Of a stretch of 64,000 nucleotides of DNA, positions 50,266-64,000 are shown in pieces (positions within the stretch are counted from its first letter, which is position 1; each line of letters starts with the position of its first letter). The stretch covers positions 16,112,330 through 16,176,329 of the forward strand of contig NC_058497.1 in NCBI RefSeq assembly GCF_020382885.2, given 5' to 3'. The translations under genes and the position numbers were made by a program. Source of the stretch: Scatophagus argus (lineage: Eukaryota; Chordata; Actinopteri; Scatophagidae). The notes beneath the pieces are model-generated. The model had not been told where the DNA came from, searched no databases, and worked only from the letters and a program-made list of their open reading frames with translations.

Positions 50266-53200
50266 TCACCAGTAGGTCCTGCTACATTTGCAGAAAACAA
50301 AAGAAAGTCCCACAGCGTCTGATTCTGATAGGCTAAGGATGTGCGTCTGGTTACCTTGGGGTGTTAACACATTTATCACATCTACATTCATCATTCATCC
50401 AACTCAGAAAATGAATTTGACCATGATTCATATCATCAGAAAGTACAGTGCCACAGCTACACTGACACTGTGCTCATAAGGTGAGATGGAGTGGAGCTAG
50501 CTGGTTTAACTACAACAGTACTATAGAATATGATTATTATTATTTAAAGAAAATCTAGAGGAAAACAAATTAGAAAGAACTACTCCTATTCAAATACAGA
50601 AAGAACTGAGCAGACACATTCAGCTTTAGCCCAGACTTCAGAAGATAAAGTGCAGACATTTAATGCCTTTTAATTGCTCACATATAGCAATTAGTTAGCT
50701 CTGGTATATACCTCCCGTGTTTTGAAACTCCCTGCCTCTCCCATTCATGCTCCTTCCTTCTCTCTCCTCCCACACCCACTCCGACTTGTTCCCTGGCTTG
50801 GCCCATGCACCACAAACACACACCGAGGCTGGTAATTACACTGGTTAGATGGTAGTAATAACAGAGTTAGCAGAGGAGTACAGCTTCCAGAGGAATGAGT
50901 GCACTCTGTATGGAGGAGGTGCCTCTAAAGAAGCCGATCTCTGGTATGAGAGCTCGGTATGGAGATCGGTATGGAGTGCAACAGATAGCTGGTCACAAAT
51001 GCAAAAGATGGCAGACGAGGAGAGACAGACCCAACATATGTTTCAGTCTATGTTTTTGCCAAAAACAGAAAGCAGTCTAATTATATCTGAGACTAAAGAA
51101 GCCATTTGACCAAAAGCTGTATGTAAAGACCAAAAGCTTCTGAGTAATGCTGGCTCTTTTTTTGTCCACCTCCCACTGTGACTAGTGATTCCAAAATCTA
51201 CCAGCCATTTTTTGACGACAGGGTCACTTATTTAGCCTGTACTGTCCTCTTCATTAAAGTGCTTGAGTAAAACCGGCAGACTCGCCATCAAATCTGTGTT
51301 GTAGCCTGTCCTAAACTGCTCTGTTACGCCACTTTATTTATGCACCAACGTGGCTGGCAGGTTTCAGGAAATTCACCTGCATTTGGCTGCTGGTGGGTGC
51401 TAGTTTTCAGTCTTGTTTCTTAAAATCTTTGACAGCCATGTAAATGAAAAAAAGGATAACATTAACTGTTGACACTGTGTCACAGCAGCTCAGAATGGCT
51501 TTAAAACAGATCTCCAAAAACCATCAAATGCCCAAAGGAAAAGAATAACTCCCCAGACATAAAACATCAGTAGCAGTTACTGCAAGTGTTTAAATTAAGC
51601 AAACGATGCCAGCGCACGAGCTAGATTATGGGAAGGTTTGAAGAACAGATGGTGGTTCATATGACTGGCAGATGGCAGACAGGAGCAGAGGTTGAGCACG
51701 ACACTGTAAAACAATACAATGCAGCGTTGGCAGGGACAGCACATCCCGCATTCATACCACCACAGCTTCTGAAGGAGCAGACAGACCACAAGGTCCCATC
51801 AGATCTCTGCTCACCCTGAAGTCAAGCTGAAGAAACTTTACTCTTTCAAAAGGAAAAAGCTCCTTTAGTTTGAGCTGAAGTGATGAATTAAAAAAAGAGA
51901 GATTATTAAACTGAAAAGACAAGTAAACACAAAAACTACCTCAGGCCATGTGAGACAGTTTGAAAGGTGTGTATTCCTGGCAACACAGAAGCTTGTTTCT
52001 GTTTCAGGAGCCAAAGAAAAATAAACATAGATCTGCAGAGTTCGGATTTGTACTTGAGATTTGACTCGGATTTGACTTGAACAAAGACTTTAAAGAAAAA
52101 ACAATCAAGTCTTAAGCTGATTTGTCAGCTTTTGAGCTGACAAATTCCCCCAAACGATACAAATAAATAAGACTAGGGCTTTGTCTTCCCTAAGAAAAGA
52201 AGATACTCTCAATAAAAAGCTTTGAAAACACAAAGGGATGTTTTCACGCACAGTATGGACAGATGAAATGACTGACTGATTAATAATTCTTTTAATTTAC
52301 ATGTGGTCTATGTGTACGGTGTTAATCCAGACTTATACTCTGATGATTAGGATTCAGAGATCTGAAAGATTTGCACTTTGCTCATGAAGACTTGTGAGGT
52401 CTATGTCGGATGATTCTGAAAGACATCAATAAGTCGCTGAAAGGTCAGTGCTTTTAAAAGGAAGTGGTAGAGGTTAAGTGTCTGAGGCTGCGAGTCAAGT
52501 TCAGCGGATGTTGCATTGTGCTGTGGAGTGGAGCAGCATGATGATAGGTTATAGGATGAATGCCGCCGTCTGATGTCGTGCTGAGCCAAATGGAGCTATA
52601 GGACCCTGCTTCAGACAACAGTGTTTACACCTGACCTAAAAGACTAAAAGTAGTAGCACAAATGATCAAGGACCACAATAAATATCAAAAAAACATTACA
52701 AGCAATGCTAACTGCAAGTGACATGGAAGTCTGACACTTGAGTCTACAGGTACAGATACAGACTATACCGGGTCCCCTCCATCAACAACAAAACTCTACA
52801 GGAAACACCAAAAACAACACTGACATATCAAAACATTAGGCTGGAAGGAAATAGTCAAAGCCACTGACTCTGGCTGGTCTATATTGGGCTTGTAAGGCTG
52901 TTTGGCTTATCTGGAGGCGACATCTCTCCCTCTCAGACTGGAACTTTACTAAGCCACAGCACTCTCCCTGTCGCCCTGCTTTCCTTTACACTCACTTTCC
53001 TCCCCAGTCTTTTCCTCAAGTCTCTCCCGACCCCACTGTCATTGTCTCCACTGATTTCCATCTACATTGTTATGCTGAATCCTGCTGATGTCGCTAGTGT
53101 CACTTCCATCTGTCTGTCTGTCCATCAGGATGCTGTCCCATGACACTGAGACAGCTTGTGAGGAGGAGAAGGAGGAGGAGGAGGAAGACCAAGGGTTGGG

Positions 53201-55126
53201 GCGAAAACAGAAAGACTCATTTAGCAAAAGTAGTTTGAACGGTCTGCATCCAGTTGGAAGATTACAAATCACAGCCCACATCACCACTCATCGTCATTCA
53301 TTGGAACAGAGTTGCAGAGACGGAGGTGGAGAGGTGAAACAGAAGGGAGGTCAAGATTCAGATACAGCAGCATTTGTACATTCAATCTCTCTGGTCTGCC
53401 AAACGACTTTCCAAAAGAATCAAACTCATCCCAGGTCAGAGGTCAGCACGTGACCTGGAGGAGACTCAGAGAACTGCTCACAGACATTTTAACGGCAGCA
53501 AGGGGTCCATGAACCTCTGAGGTCCAGTTGAAGGATAGCATGTTGAACTGTTGAACAAGCAAATTAACAGAATAAATGCCACATTCTACATGTTATGGCA
53601 AAATCTATCACAGCTGAAAGAAATTAGATTTTTCAAGGTTATACATGTCAGTCTATTACATTCACCAAACCCTAATGCAATTTTCCTCTTACACATATTT
53701 TATGCACATATACATTTTCTTTGTTGAATCTACTGCAATTGACTCATGACAGCAACCAGAGAGAATCTGAACAAAGTACTGGTGGGCCATTACTTGAATC
53801 AGAGAGAATTAGTATGGCACACACTGCATTGTGAAAGCATTAAGGTGGACACTATCTGTGATAGTGGCAGTGCGTGCAGCTTTCCTCCATGGAAGAGAGT
53901 ATATAACAGGTGCCCTGCTTTTCATTATCAGTACAAAACGAAGATGAGGAAGTGCTTTATCTGCAAAATAGCGGAACAGACAGCTGACCCCCACACTGCA
54001 GAAAAATATCCAGGTCATCGAGTCAATTAGCCTTTTATCAAGTCACATGCACACACATCAGAACCAGACACAAGGAGCCGCAGATACTCGCAATGTCTGA
54101 CTAATACAATAAGCTGCAGATTACAATGGTTAAAAGCTTCAGGAAAAGTGGATCACTCAGCCTCAAAACAAACGTTTGGTTTTAAGTAAGCTCATTGCTA
54201 CAGGATCCCAAATCCAAACCAAACCTCAGATTAAAGAGAACACATGTTCAACATCAGTGCATTAGTTCTACCTTATTATGCCGTCAGCCTTGCAATATGC
54301 AGATGAAGCAGGTGTGGTGAGGTTTGACGTCACAGTGCAGGAAGGGAAGGCTCAATATTTTATTCTGTAGGAAAAAAAAGAGAGAAAATAATATCTTGTT
54401 AACCTGCATTGACACGTGAGACATGTCCCAAAGTCATGATCTAATAGGCTGATTTTTAGTAGAGTTATTAAAAAGATTCAAGGTCTTTGCTTTATACATG
54501 TAATGTATAACAGGTGAACATAAACTTACTGAATCAGTGTGAGTTCTTTATGTGTTAATTGGCACACGTGTGCCATATTGTGACGTGATGTTTTTAACCT
54601 CTTGTTTTTCTCATAATCTGTGTGTGGTGGCAATAAATGAGTGTGTGTATGTGTGTTTCTGCAGAGCAGCTGTAATCAGTTCCACACTCATCAGGTCATC
54701 CACACAGACATGTCTATTGTTTGTGAGGAGTCTGAACAAAGATGCCCTAGGCAGTCTATCGGCACTGCATTTGTACTGTAAACACGTTTGCATACACACA
54801 GGCTGGCTTGCACGCAAACAGAGTTAAAACACCACATGATGCAGGTTTTGCAACATTTTGCCTTTGACAGAACTTGTTATAACTGCATAACTTATATTAG
54901 CTTGGATACTGACATAGAAATAATGTGCAAACAAATAAATAAATAACAGTTGATGGATCCATTCCTTCTCTGCACACAAAAGTTTAAAGAAACACACATT
55001 TGCTAGGGTTTTATCCAGTCTCTATGCTTATCCTCATAATTTATCACTGTGCTAAATTTCTTTGTTGAGGTGGGGGAGGGGGCTCTACAAGTACAAGTGG
55101 GATATTAAGAGAGGAGTGAAGTGGCT

Positions 55127-55152
55127 GGGGGAGGGGGGCAGAGGCGGGTGGG
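55127..55152 (+). other. G-quadruplex-forming motif
   Basis: Four G-runs (55127-55131, 55133-55138, 55146-55148, 55150-55152) are separated by loops of 1, 7 and 1 nt, meeting the G3+N1-7 rule. A further G-rich stretch lies at 55068-55081. Confidence 0.6.
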
Positions 55153-57311
55153 AGTCAGCAGACACAATGTCCTGAGGGGGAGGCCCATTACTGTCTGACC
55201 AATACAGTTCCAATCAATACCGATCAATCAAGGTCCACTTATCCTGCCACAGCAAGCATAATAACAGTCCTTAGCAGAGGAGGAGAGCAGGGGTGGAGAG
55301 GGGTCAGGGCTAGTGTGTATTTTACTATAGCAAAGCATCCTTAACAAAGTCAGTAGCGTCAGCATGGATTTAAGGCTCAGGCTTTAGTCCGCTGCCCTGA
55401 AAATTAAATTAAACTTTGAGTGAAAACCTCCGAAACATGGCAGACATTACACCACAGACCCCAGCTTCGTCCTCAAAGTGATGATACTACAACTTTGGTG
55501 CACGGTGCTGTATACTGTGACACTCACTCAAAGATGCTTACTATATCAATAAAAGCAAATTAAACATTCACACTAAAAAATATATATATAAAAAACACCT
55601 TATGCAAACTGAATCCAGTCATATTTTCAGAGGACACACTAGGACACTACACTAATGTTGAATATCATGGCGTATTAGTTTCCCTTAATATGATTACAAC
55701 GTTTACAAGGTGCACCTGAATTTACCACAGAGGCTCCTTACCCTGTGTGTCTAACCTCAGACACAGATAATAGCAGCACGCCTGTTAGCAACACCAAAAT
55801 GTTTTAAGAGACTCTTTGTTATGTGATCATTTTGGTAAAAACATTTACTCATCAGTGGTAGGTAGAGAAGTATGTTGATGAAGCCTGCTTTATCCATCAG
55901 CAGGTATAATCAAAATCCATACCTTAGGGCATATCCCTACTGTTCATACCGTTTAATGTTTATACTATCCTTGGCTGAACTGCAGCAAACAGGTAGTAAG
56001 AACTAACGATTAAGAAAAGGGTTTACTAAATATTTTGTATACAGAAGGTTTCATACATCCAGTTACCCATGAAGCTGCAATGTTGTCAGGGCTTTCCCTT
56101 AAATCTCTAAGGGAAGGCACAGAGTTGCCAAAAAGTCAGCTCATGGAATAAAGTATACACTACATACCAGTCATACCAGAGTGCTTCTGCTCTCTTAGCA
56201 AGTTATGTCCAACTGACACCTTACTCATGAGTCACAGCCACAAATGACATCTTGGTAAAGAGGTCAGAAGCTCACCAACAATGAAGGGACTCATATTGAC
56301 ATGAGCCACATTTCCAACCAAAGTACCCCAAACTCATTCGAGGAAGTGCTTTTGAAACAGCATACCTACCGCTAAAGACCCAAAAAGATTAGTCCGCTGA
56401 CGTATGATAAAATAACGGCTGTTTTTACACGTCATTTTGCACACAACAGCAAGGAAGCCTGGACTTTGCTGTCGGAATATCTGTCTCACGGCTTCTTCTG
56501 TAACTTCATGATGAAGTGAGTTCATAGTGAACAAAAAACAAACCGGTTTACGATGCAGAGTGCTTGAAAGAACTTGACCAATCAAAAATGTTTAGCACTG
56601 CAAGGCCCGCCCTCAAAATTCTTTTACTTTTGGAAAGTACTACTATGACTTTTTGGGGGGTAAAATAAAATCTGTGGAACTTAATTTATGCACTAGTCCT
56701 TAAATGGTTCCTAGTCCCTGAGGAGATTTATATACACACATAAACACACGCCACAAAACTATAACCTCAAAAACGACCACATGGATGAATCATCACCTCT
56801 GTGCCACAGACTCGGCTTAAAATGTTTGCTGTGAGGATCAGAAAGTAGGCCTCTGTGGTACCGCTGCTATTCCTGAAGTACCTGTGCCTGAGAACATAAT
56901 CTACAGCAGTTCTTTCAACCATTTTCTTATGCTGGCAAAACATACATGAGAAAGGTGATGGATACAACGGCGCGAACAACTCCTACAGTATCCATGGTGT
57001 AATTATTGTTTGATAAGGTGTCACCACAACACATCTGACATTGATTCATGAACACCAGAGTGAAGACAACTGATCTCTGTAGCCTCCACAAACACCAAAT
57101 ATCACAGAACCTTTGCAAGAAGCAGTGAAGTGCAGAGAGAGGAGCTGAATTCAGAGCAGACGTTCACATGTGCCTGGTGGAAAGTCGATTTGTGTGACTG
57201 GGACTCTGGTAAAGTCTTGAGTCTGCTGTATATTTAGTAGTGGAGTCACTCTCTGTGGCTCTGAATCTTGCCAGACAGAATAACTGTCACACAGCCAGGA
57301 CACAGTTGGCT

Positions 57312-57316
<5 letters not shown>

Positions 57317-57363
<47 letters not shown>
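57317..57363. repeat. (TG)n microsatellite
   Basis: An uninterrupted run of about 23 tg units. A second, shorter tract of about 11 units lies at 57501-57524. Confidence 0.95.
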
Positions 57364-57364
<1 letters not shown>

Positions 57365-60300
57365 TACATACAGTATGTTTTCAGGACAGTAGGACCATGA
57401 GTTCAGCATAAATACTTTTCTAAATAAATACGTTCATCTGCTATGAGCATTTCAGAGAGGGCATAAAAATCACAGACAGCCCCTGATGGGATATGAAGTC
57501 TGTCTGTGTGTGTGTGTGTGTGTGCAGGCACGCCTGGTTTTATTGCCGTTATTTTGTGATTAAGATGGGATTACTATCACAACACTGATGCATGAATATT
57601 TCAGAACATTTGCTGTGTCAGGAGTTATCCAGAATTCAGCATACTCGAGCTTTTACTCATACTGTGTGCTGAAAAAAAGCAAACTCTCTTTTCTGGAAAA
57701 TGAAATGATATCTGGGCAGATGCCAGATAATAATGTTTGCTGATACAACATTACAGAGTGTCAATTTGAAGCCTTCAGTTCTGGAAATCTGCCTTGCTCA
57801 AGGGCACATCAGCCTTTATTTAAATATTCACCTCCACTTCACCTCAAGACTTGACAAGAATGGCTATTGGCAACAATCCGCCCCTTTGAAATATTATCTT
57901 GTTCAAGCTACTGTCAACATACAGAACAATATGAAATCTTTACTTTTCTGTAACTTTCTCACCTGCAAACCTTTCAGATGTGATTACTGTGTCTACGTTT
58001 GTATATTATTTACATATTATTGCTGTTGTCTGGAGTGGTTAATGTATGCACATGCTGCAAGAGAGAGAGGGCACCTCCTGCAGAGAGGGGTGGGCAGCCC
58101 CATTCACACTCCAACACTAGGAGGTGGGGACTGCCATACTTTCATCCCTTTCACATCACTGTTCCACTGCATGCCCCCCTCTGTCTTCGCTCATGATTGT
58201 GGCCACTTCATCCTGTTTAAATTGAAATGGAACAATGGGGACATTGGAGGGAAAAAGATCTTGCATTGCATCCTTCCTCAGTGAGTCGCAGAAGTGACAC
58301 GTGTCTCTGTCCTGCTGTAAAGCTCCTCATTAAGATGAAATCAGGGTGGAGTTGGAGTGTCGCATGAGAGCAAACCACTGCAAAAGCAGAATAAAGCCTT
58401 ACACTGTACTCCTATAGTATCCCATTGCACACTATAAATAAATCAAGTGTTTCTGCAATCGATCAGGGACTGATCAATGAATTAAGATTTATTCTAGGTA
58501 TGAGGCTGACGATACATCTATTCCAATGTTCCAGTATAAATGTGCAAATTAAGTGTGCACAGTTTGCATTGACTGAAACATATCCAGCAGTAATTTAATA
58601 TTCTCTCGTAACAAGGCATCAAACACCATGTTTACTGCCATCCATCACGTTGTTTTAGGCTGTAATTACACACTCTTTTGGAAAGAATCCTAGGAACCAT
58701 TGCTGTAATTTTTATATATTACATTTTTACATATTTTAAATTGTTACTTGTTAAGACACTGATGATTATACCATGTCAACAATAATGCAATCTGAGCTTC
58801 CTTGAGAAAGAGAACAATTGAAAAATGAGACATTTCTCAGTTTTTAAAGTCCACTGGCTGTGTGCTTTAACTCTGGGCAACATAAGAGGAAAATGTACTG
58901 ATGAAGTCATATGCAATACACAGAGCTCCTTTCACCAAAAACCACTTGGAAATGCTGCTGTAGCTGTTTGATCGCTATGCTGGTGCTGGTTGCCATAGGA
59001 ACGGGAAGGTGCACCAGCAAAAAGACATATGATGTAGGCGGCAGGCCGCAGGCAATCAGGACACACAACCTGAGAGAGCAGAGCAGTAAATAATAAGAAC
59101 GCAGCACAGTAATCCAAACATCATGGCCATGCGCCGGTCACTTTGCAGTCTGATGTGTGCTGTCGCTGCAGCAGACTGCAGCAAAGCTCAAACCACATGT
59201 GCTTCACCGGAATAACTGAACAAACTTTGCACATTTGAGGTGCTGCAGTGGATTTTTTTTTTATTATTATTCTATAATTTTACCTTTCTGTCTGCAAAGA
59301 GTTCACCCAACTGTCCTCAGATCTGTTTCTACTCTCTCTTTGGTTAAATCAGTCTGTCCAAGTCCTCGCCTGACCACGTGCCTTGCAAGCATCAAAGCAT
59401 GTTAAAATGGGCTCTAAACTCTTTAAACACATGAAAAAGCTTAGGGCTGTAAAAGTGCACTCATCAGCAGTCTTCCAGCATCTGTTACTTGTTTTTGTTT
59501 CCGTAGCATAATCCAGTCTCACAAATTCTTTGCATTTTCTATAGATTGTCGTCTTCAACACTATCTATGGTGAATTAACCAGCCATATGCCAAGCTCCAG
59601 AGCCAGCTACATGTAGAATAGGGCTGCATGATACAGGGAAAAAACAGTTTAGTCTGAATCCAGTTCACAAGAAGAGAGAGTGAGACAACTCAAAAGTCCA
59701 CTGTCAGTTTTACTGAGGATCTGCACAAAACAGCTCAGTGAAGACTGGTAACTCCAGAAAAACCCTACAGGCAAATATACGCATCCACCATGTTGGTCCT
59801 GACAAAGACTCCAGACACAAGGTTTATGTTTTCCCCTGAGCCAGCTACAGTGATGCAGACTTTACAACACGATAAAAGGGTAAAGCTGACATACCCCCTG
59901 CATGTCACTCACAAGCAACATAATGTGAACCCTTAAAATCTGAGTAAATTATGTTATACCAAGACAGTGTTCTATTGTAGATTATTTAAGGAAAATGAGG
60001 ATTGTCAAAGTTTTTATTTTGTATCACGAAGCAAAAATGTGTAGCATGATGTGTTTGACTTCATTTTAAATTTTAGTTTAAAGGGTAAACTTTAAAGTTT
60101 ATGGGTTAGGCAACCACAAAACTCCCTCTGTCCTTCCTAAATAACAATATTATGAGTAGCTAAGAAAAGGTTTTTAACTTAAAGTTGTTCAGTCAGAAAA
60201 TTATTTTGTATGTGTTTGTATGAGTGACAATGTGTACACAACTACAAAAATGTACATTCTGTAATATAATCTTAACATCTAACAATACCCTGAGACTACT

Positions 60301-61732
60301 GCTGAGACTGACTTCTCAGACAGTGCAGGCTCGCATGTTTACACATCATATATATAAAAGAGGGAATTCATCACTAAACATTTTCTTAACACACAGCTTT
60401 TCTCCTGACTTATCAAGGCATATCACCTGGCGTCAGGTGGCTGTCGGCACAGAGCGGTGATTACCATCTAGTTTTTGCAGGAGACCAGGCCCGCACTTTA
60501 TCTGCCTGTCTAACAAACTGCCAGACGCATTCCTGTGCAATGATGTGCAGGTCAGACATGAGACCAGCCGACTTCTTCTGTTGAGATGAACGCATCAGGT
60601 TGACTAATTCTTTGATCCAAACTCAGGTCATAAGGGCACATTCTTGACATGGCATACATGTAAATGGGATGATGGGTGCAGGAGAATAAGTTGCAACTCA
60701 ACACCGAAAACACCCTGTTATCATACTCAGGTCTTAAATGTTGAAACAGATGATGACATGTTTAGAGTATTGTCCAACTTTACATTGTTTAAAAGCACCT
60801 AACAACTGGTTTGACTACACAAGCAGTATAGACATAGACTGTAATAAAGATACTTGGTTGGCCGCTCACAATGCAGAAACAGACGAAAGACAATAAGAAA
60901 GCCAAGCTACAAGCCCTGCTTTTAGCCTCTATACCCATGGGTGTGCACTTGAGACTGTGTGTGTGTGTGTGTGTACAGCAGTAACAACGGGTCCTCAGGG
61001 TGACTTACACCGTCACAGCTGTTGCAGCTCCCACAGATATGTCTTGGGGGAGAACAGCGGGCTACTGCTGCTCCACACTGATTAACCCGAGGGTGAGCAC
61101 ATGGACCATCGAGGAAAACACTCGCTCACACGCACATTTAGTCACACACTCGCACTCACACACACACAGGCAGGGCTGCATGTTTACTACTGCTTTTAAG
61201 ATGTTATGGTACAGCTTAATCTGAACATTCACTAAATAATTCAGTAGTACTCATCTTCTATAGCTAGAGACAATGGTCTTGGGATTTCTTTCTATGTGCT
61301 TTTACTCCTGCATTTTATGTTTGAATCATTTATCCTCAAAATAAATAACTAATTAGCTTATAACTTTGTGTGGTTAACTTACCATTTACAACGTAATGCA
61401 AGATTTACCTGAGTAAAATTTTTGTTGACTTCTTGCTGTGTTTCACTTTATTGTTCTGTTGTTAAATCTCCCACGTGTTTTATAAGGTCGAAGTTAAAAA
61501 TGAATGCAATCCATAGACTTGCACCGTCTGCCCCAGATGTTAATGTAACAGTGTTTGTGCATCAAAATGAAAGGTAACAGTAGTCTAGAGTAGAAATAAA
61601 ATAACACCAAATTGGAAAACTATCCAGCTACTAACACATTTGGCAGTCGTGTCAAGAGACTAGTTTGTTTTCACAACATCTGTGTGTCTTAACCAAATAC
61701 ATGCACACTCTGACTATTACTACATCCCTCGT

Positions 61733-61795
61733 GCTCTCTCTCTCTCTCTTTTCACACACACACACAAATATATATATATACACATATACATGCAT
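61733..61795. repeat. compound (CT)n(CA)n(TA)n microsatellite
   Basis: A ct run passes into ca units, then tatatatata and cacatatac. It is the third ct-then-ca compound tract in the window. Confidence 0.9.
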
Positions 61796-62794
61796 ATAAC
61801 GGAGCTAAGGTGATGGCTGAAAAAGGAACAATAAAAGATAAAGTCAGATAAAGTAATAAAGTAAATGGTTCCCCGTGGCTGGCTGTTCACTATACATAGT
61901 GAAAACACAGATGTCACTGCTGTAATTAATCATTACAAAGAAAACTATGTAAAAAAAAAAAAAAAATGTGTGCTTTGTCAAGACACAGCTGGGCAAGTCT
62001 GCCTGCTGATGCACTGTATCAGTGACACATGCTTTTATAATTGGGAATAATGCTGGATTCATGTTTGCTCAGCTGTCAAGAGGCTGACAGCTCTGAAGGT
62101 TGATCGTGAGAGTAATTCAACTACAGAAAATACATCTGTCATATTCAATCTATCTAGCACAATGGTGATTAGCTGGTTTTTCCCCTTCATACCCAGTAAG
62201 TGCAGCTTTACAGAACAGGAGCAGACTGATAACTTTGCGCTGTGGCAGCAACAACAGATTAGCAATCTGTGCTCCTGTTTCCACCGCTGAGAGAAATGGA
62301 CAACAGATTTTCTCAAATCAACCAGAAATATCTAGATCATTTCTAAAGCTCTACACTGTAATTTGATTGCCCTCTGAGGTCAGCTACCATACTTACAATA
62401 AAAAAAAAATCAGCCAACTGATTGTGATTATGTGGTTAGTAATCATTGGTCTATTACCTCACACAAATCCCATAAACACACACACACAGCAGCAGAGGCT
62501 CTGCTCAGGACACACTCACTTCAGTGCCTGCACATAACAAATCATGGTGTTTTTTTTAAGTCAAAATCAAAAAGTGAACACAGTGTACTGACACATACAT
62601 TAGCAGCTATTGTACTGTGCACATTATTTTGTCAGTCTTTTATATTACTTGAGATTTCCAACACTTTAGTATTTAAAGTCATCAGGCATATTTAGAGATG
62701 ATTCAGTCCCCAAATATCTTTTTTGCAATAAACCAGAATGTGTACTCAAAACAGTTATTTTAATTACTGTATGTTAGAAGTTTATTTCTACTCT

Positions 62795-62900
62795 TTCTAC
62801 TGAGCTAAGCTAAGTAGCTATTTGCTGTAGCTTCATATTTAGAGACATCCATGTAAAATCAAATCAAATAAGCATATTTCCCAAAATTCCTTTGAACGAG
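62795..62900 (-). repeat. solo arm of the foldback-like repeat, reverse orientation
   Basis: gagctaagctaagtagctat, then gctgtagcttcatatttaga and aagcatatttcccaaaattc read as the reverse complement of the left arm of the 21188-21840 element. Confidence 0.6.
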
Positions 62901-64000
62901 TAAAATCAGGAATAGTCACTGAAGACAGCTGGTATCCTATCTCTGGTGTTATTTGTAACCTTGTTGACATATTCTTTGCTAAGATTGAGTTACTTTTACG
63001 CTATTTAAAAGCAAAGTTCTTTTACAGCTGCATTGTATAATGAGAAAACACTTTGGCTTCAGCTTATCTTGCTAAATGCAAAAGAGGATTTTGTAGAAAA
63101 ACAATGTTCATGATACCTAAGGTAAAATATCACAAGATTCTGCATACATGTCGGGTATTTTTCTACAATATTGTCTTCATGGAGGAAGCAGGGGGCTGGA
63201 GAGTGTCGACATATTAAGTGTGTGTGAGCCTGCACGGTGGGGTATTTCAAGGTTCTTCCTGTAACCGAATCAGAGCAGTGACAGACTAATGAGGCTAAAT
63301 GATGATGAGGCTTCAGGAAGAGAAGGCCTCCAGCAGGGAGGGAAGAAGATGTGTCAAACAGCTGGGAGAGAGTCAGGGCTTTTTCTCCGGAAGCTTCACT
63401 TTTATAGAAACGTTACATCTGGCAGAGAAGAGCTGGTCTCATCATCTACAATGTCCAGCGGGAGCCACGGTTAGAGCTGTGCACTAGGAAATGTCAGAAA
63501 GTCAATTAATGTTTATCATGTGCTGTATTATTGATCCTCATAATGAAATTCCCTCCTTCAAAGGTAGGTCAGAGTTCAGGGTTAACAGTCTGAGGTCCTT
63601 AAAGAGCACTCTGTTTTCTTGCTACCCTGCAGCTCTCAACCCCATCTCTGAGATATATAGTATATCGTGTTGCTGAAATCTACAGCTGCAGACAGATGTA
63701 GGCGCTCATTCAACAGCCCCCTGATCAGACTGCGGGCCAAGCTACAGACTTAAGAGTCCATCTCACTACTCCCAGTGACCGGATCAGGGAGGTTCAAGCA
63801 TGGGGTAAGCCTCAATCAAAAAAAAATTCCTAAAGCGCATTCCTCCATGCACCTCACTAAAAAACAGATTATTTAATCAGTGCAGGCACAGAAATGAGCC
63901 AAAAAGGGTATTTAAGGCTAAGAATGGGCTCTGGCAACATTCAAGACATACTGAAGAAAAGAAAAACAGTCCAATGCTGTCAATGTTTACTGATTTCAGA

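Larger units (their letters stand above)
46419..64000. other. gene-free region upstream of sipa1l3 coding start
   Basis: About 17.6 kb hold no ORF with recognisable family features on either strand. The region is probably the large 5' intron of sipa1l3 together with upstream regulatory DNA; no promoter or 5' exon could be fixed. Contents noted separately are microsatellites at 46661-46739, 57317-57363, 57501-57524, 60956-60974 and 61733-61795, dispersed repeats at 49763-50265 and 62795-62900, a G-rich motif at 55127-55152, and a possible conserved block at 49340-49530. About 52045-52100 (tacttgagatttgactcgg) may be another old repeat fragment. Confidence 0.55.

Noticed and set aside
50849..51109. 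86-aa ORF (MVVITELAEEYSFQ...) upstream of sipa1l3
   Set aside because: It has no recognised family or splice context, and its composition is like the flanking DNA. Not supported as a gene.
57733..58284. 183-aa ORF (MFADTTLQSVNLK...)
   Set aside because: It is the longest ORF in the gene-free region, but has low-complexity hydrophobic stretches and no known motif or splice context. Conservation would be needed to take it further.
58907..59117. Hydrophobic ORFs resembling a small membrane protein
   Set aside because: Overlapping ORFs on both strands have similar quality, which indicates chance rather than coding.

Overview
The window is vertebrate genomic DNA, almost certainly from a ray-finned (probably percomorph) fish. 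Genes are spliced, with GT/AG junctions that keep the reading frame. Dinucleotide microsatellites are abundant. There are several dispersed repeats that I recognise from memory as common in teleosts, and a tRNA-derived SINE. I see nothing prokaryotic or viral. No candidate for a new defence or mobile system emerged; the interest lies in gene structure, paralogy and cis-regulation.

Layout: (1) 1-3794 (+): the 3' part of six5, whose SIX/homeodomain exon lies upstream of the window. (2) 6670-8682 (+): a complete three-exon six9-like gene, a SIX1/2-type homeobox gene directly downstream of six5. (3) 9612-12879 (-): qpctl, Golgi glutaminyl cyclase, 7 coding exons, 394 aa. (4) 14663-18836 (+): rrm1, the large subunit of ribonucleotide reductase, 794 aa. 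Most of it is encoded by one 1982-bp exon. (5) 22977-46177 (-): sipa1l3, a Rap-GAP/PDZ scaffold, 22 coding exons that join in frame to 1772 aa. (6) 46178-64000: a probable 5'UTR exon, then about 17.6 kb with no recognisable coding sequence. This is presumably the 5' intron or upstream regulatory region of sipa1l3.

Orientation: six5 and six9 are in tandem. six9 and qpctl converge. qpctl and rrm1 are head-to-head with 1.8 kb between start codons, and E2F-like and CCAAT motifs lie on the rrm1 side. rrm1 and sipa1l3 converge across about 4.1 kb of 3'UTR and repeats. six5 and qpctl are also near neighbours on human 19q13.32, which supports the six5 call. RRM1 and SIPA1L3 are not neighbours of them in human.

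All splice junctions were placed by eye from GT/AG signals, frame continuity and remembered family sequences. No alignment, splice predictor or database was run.
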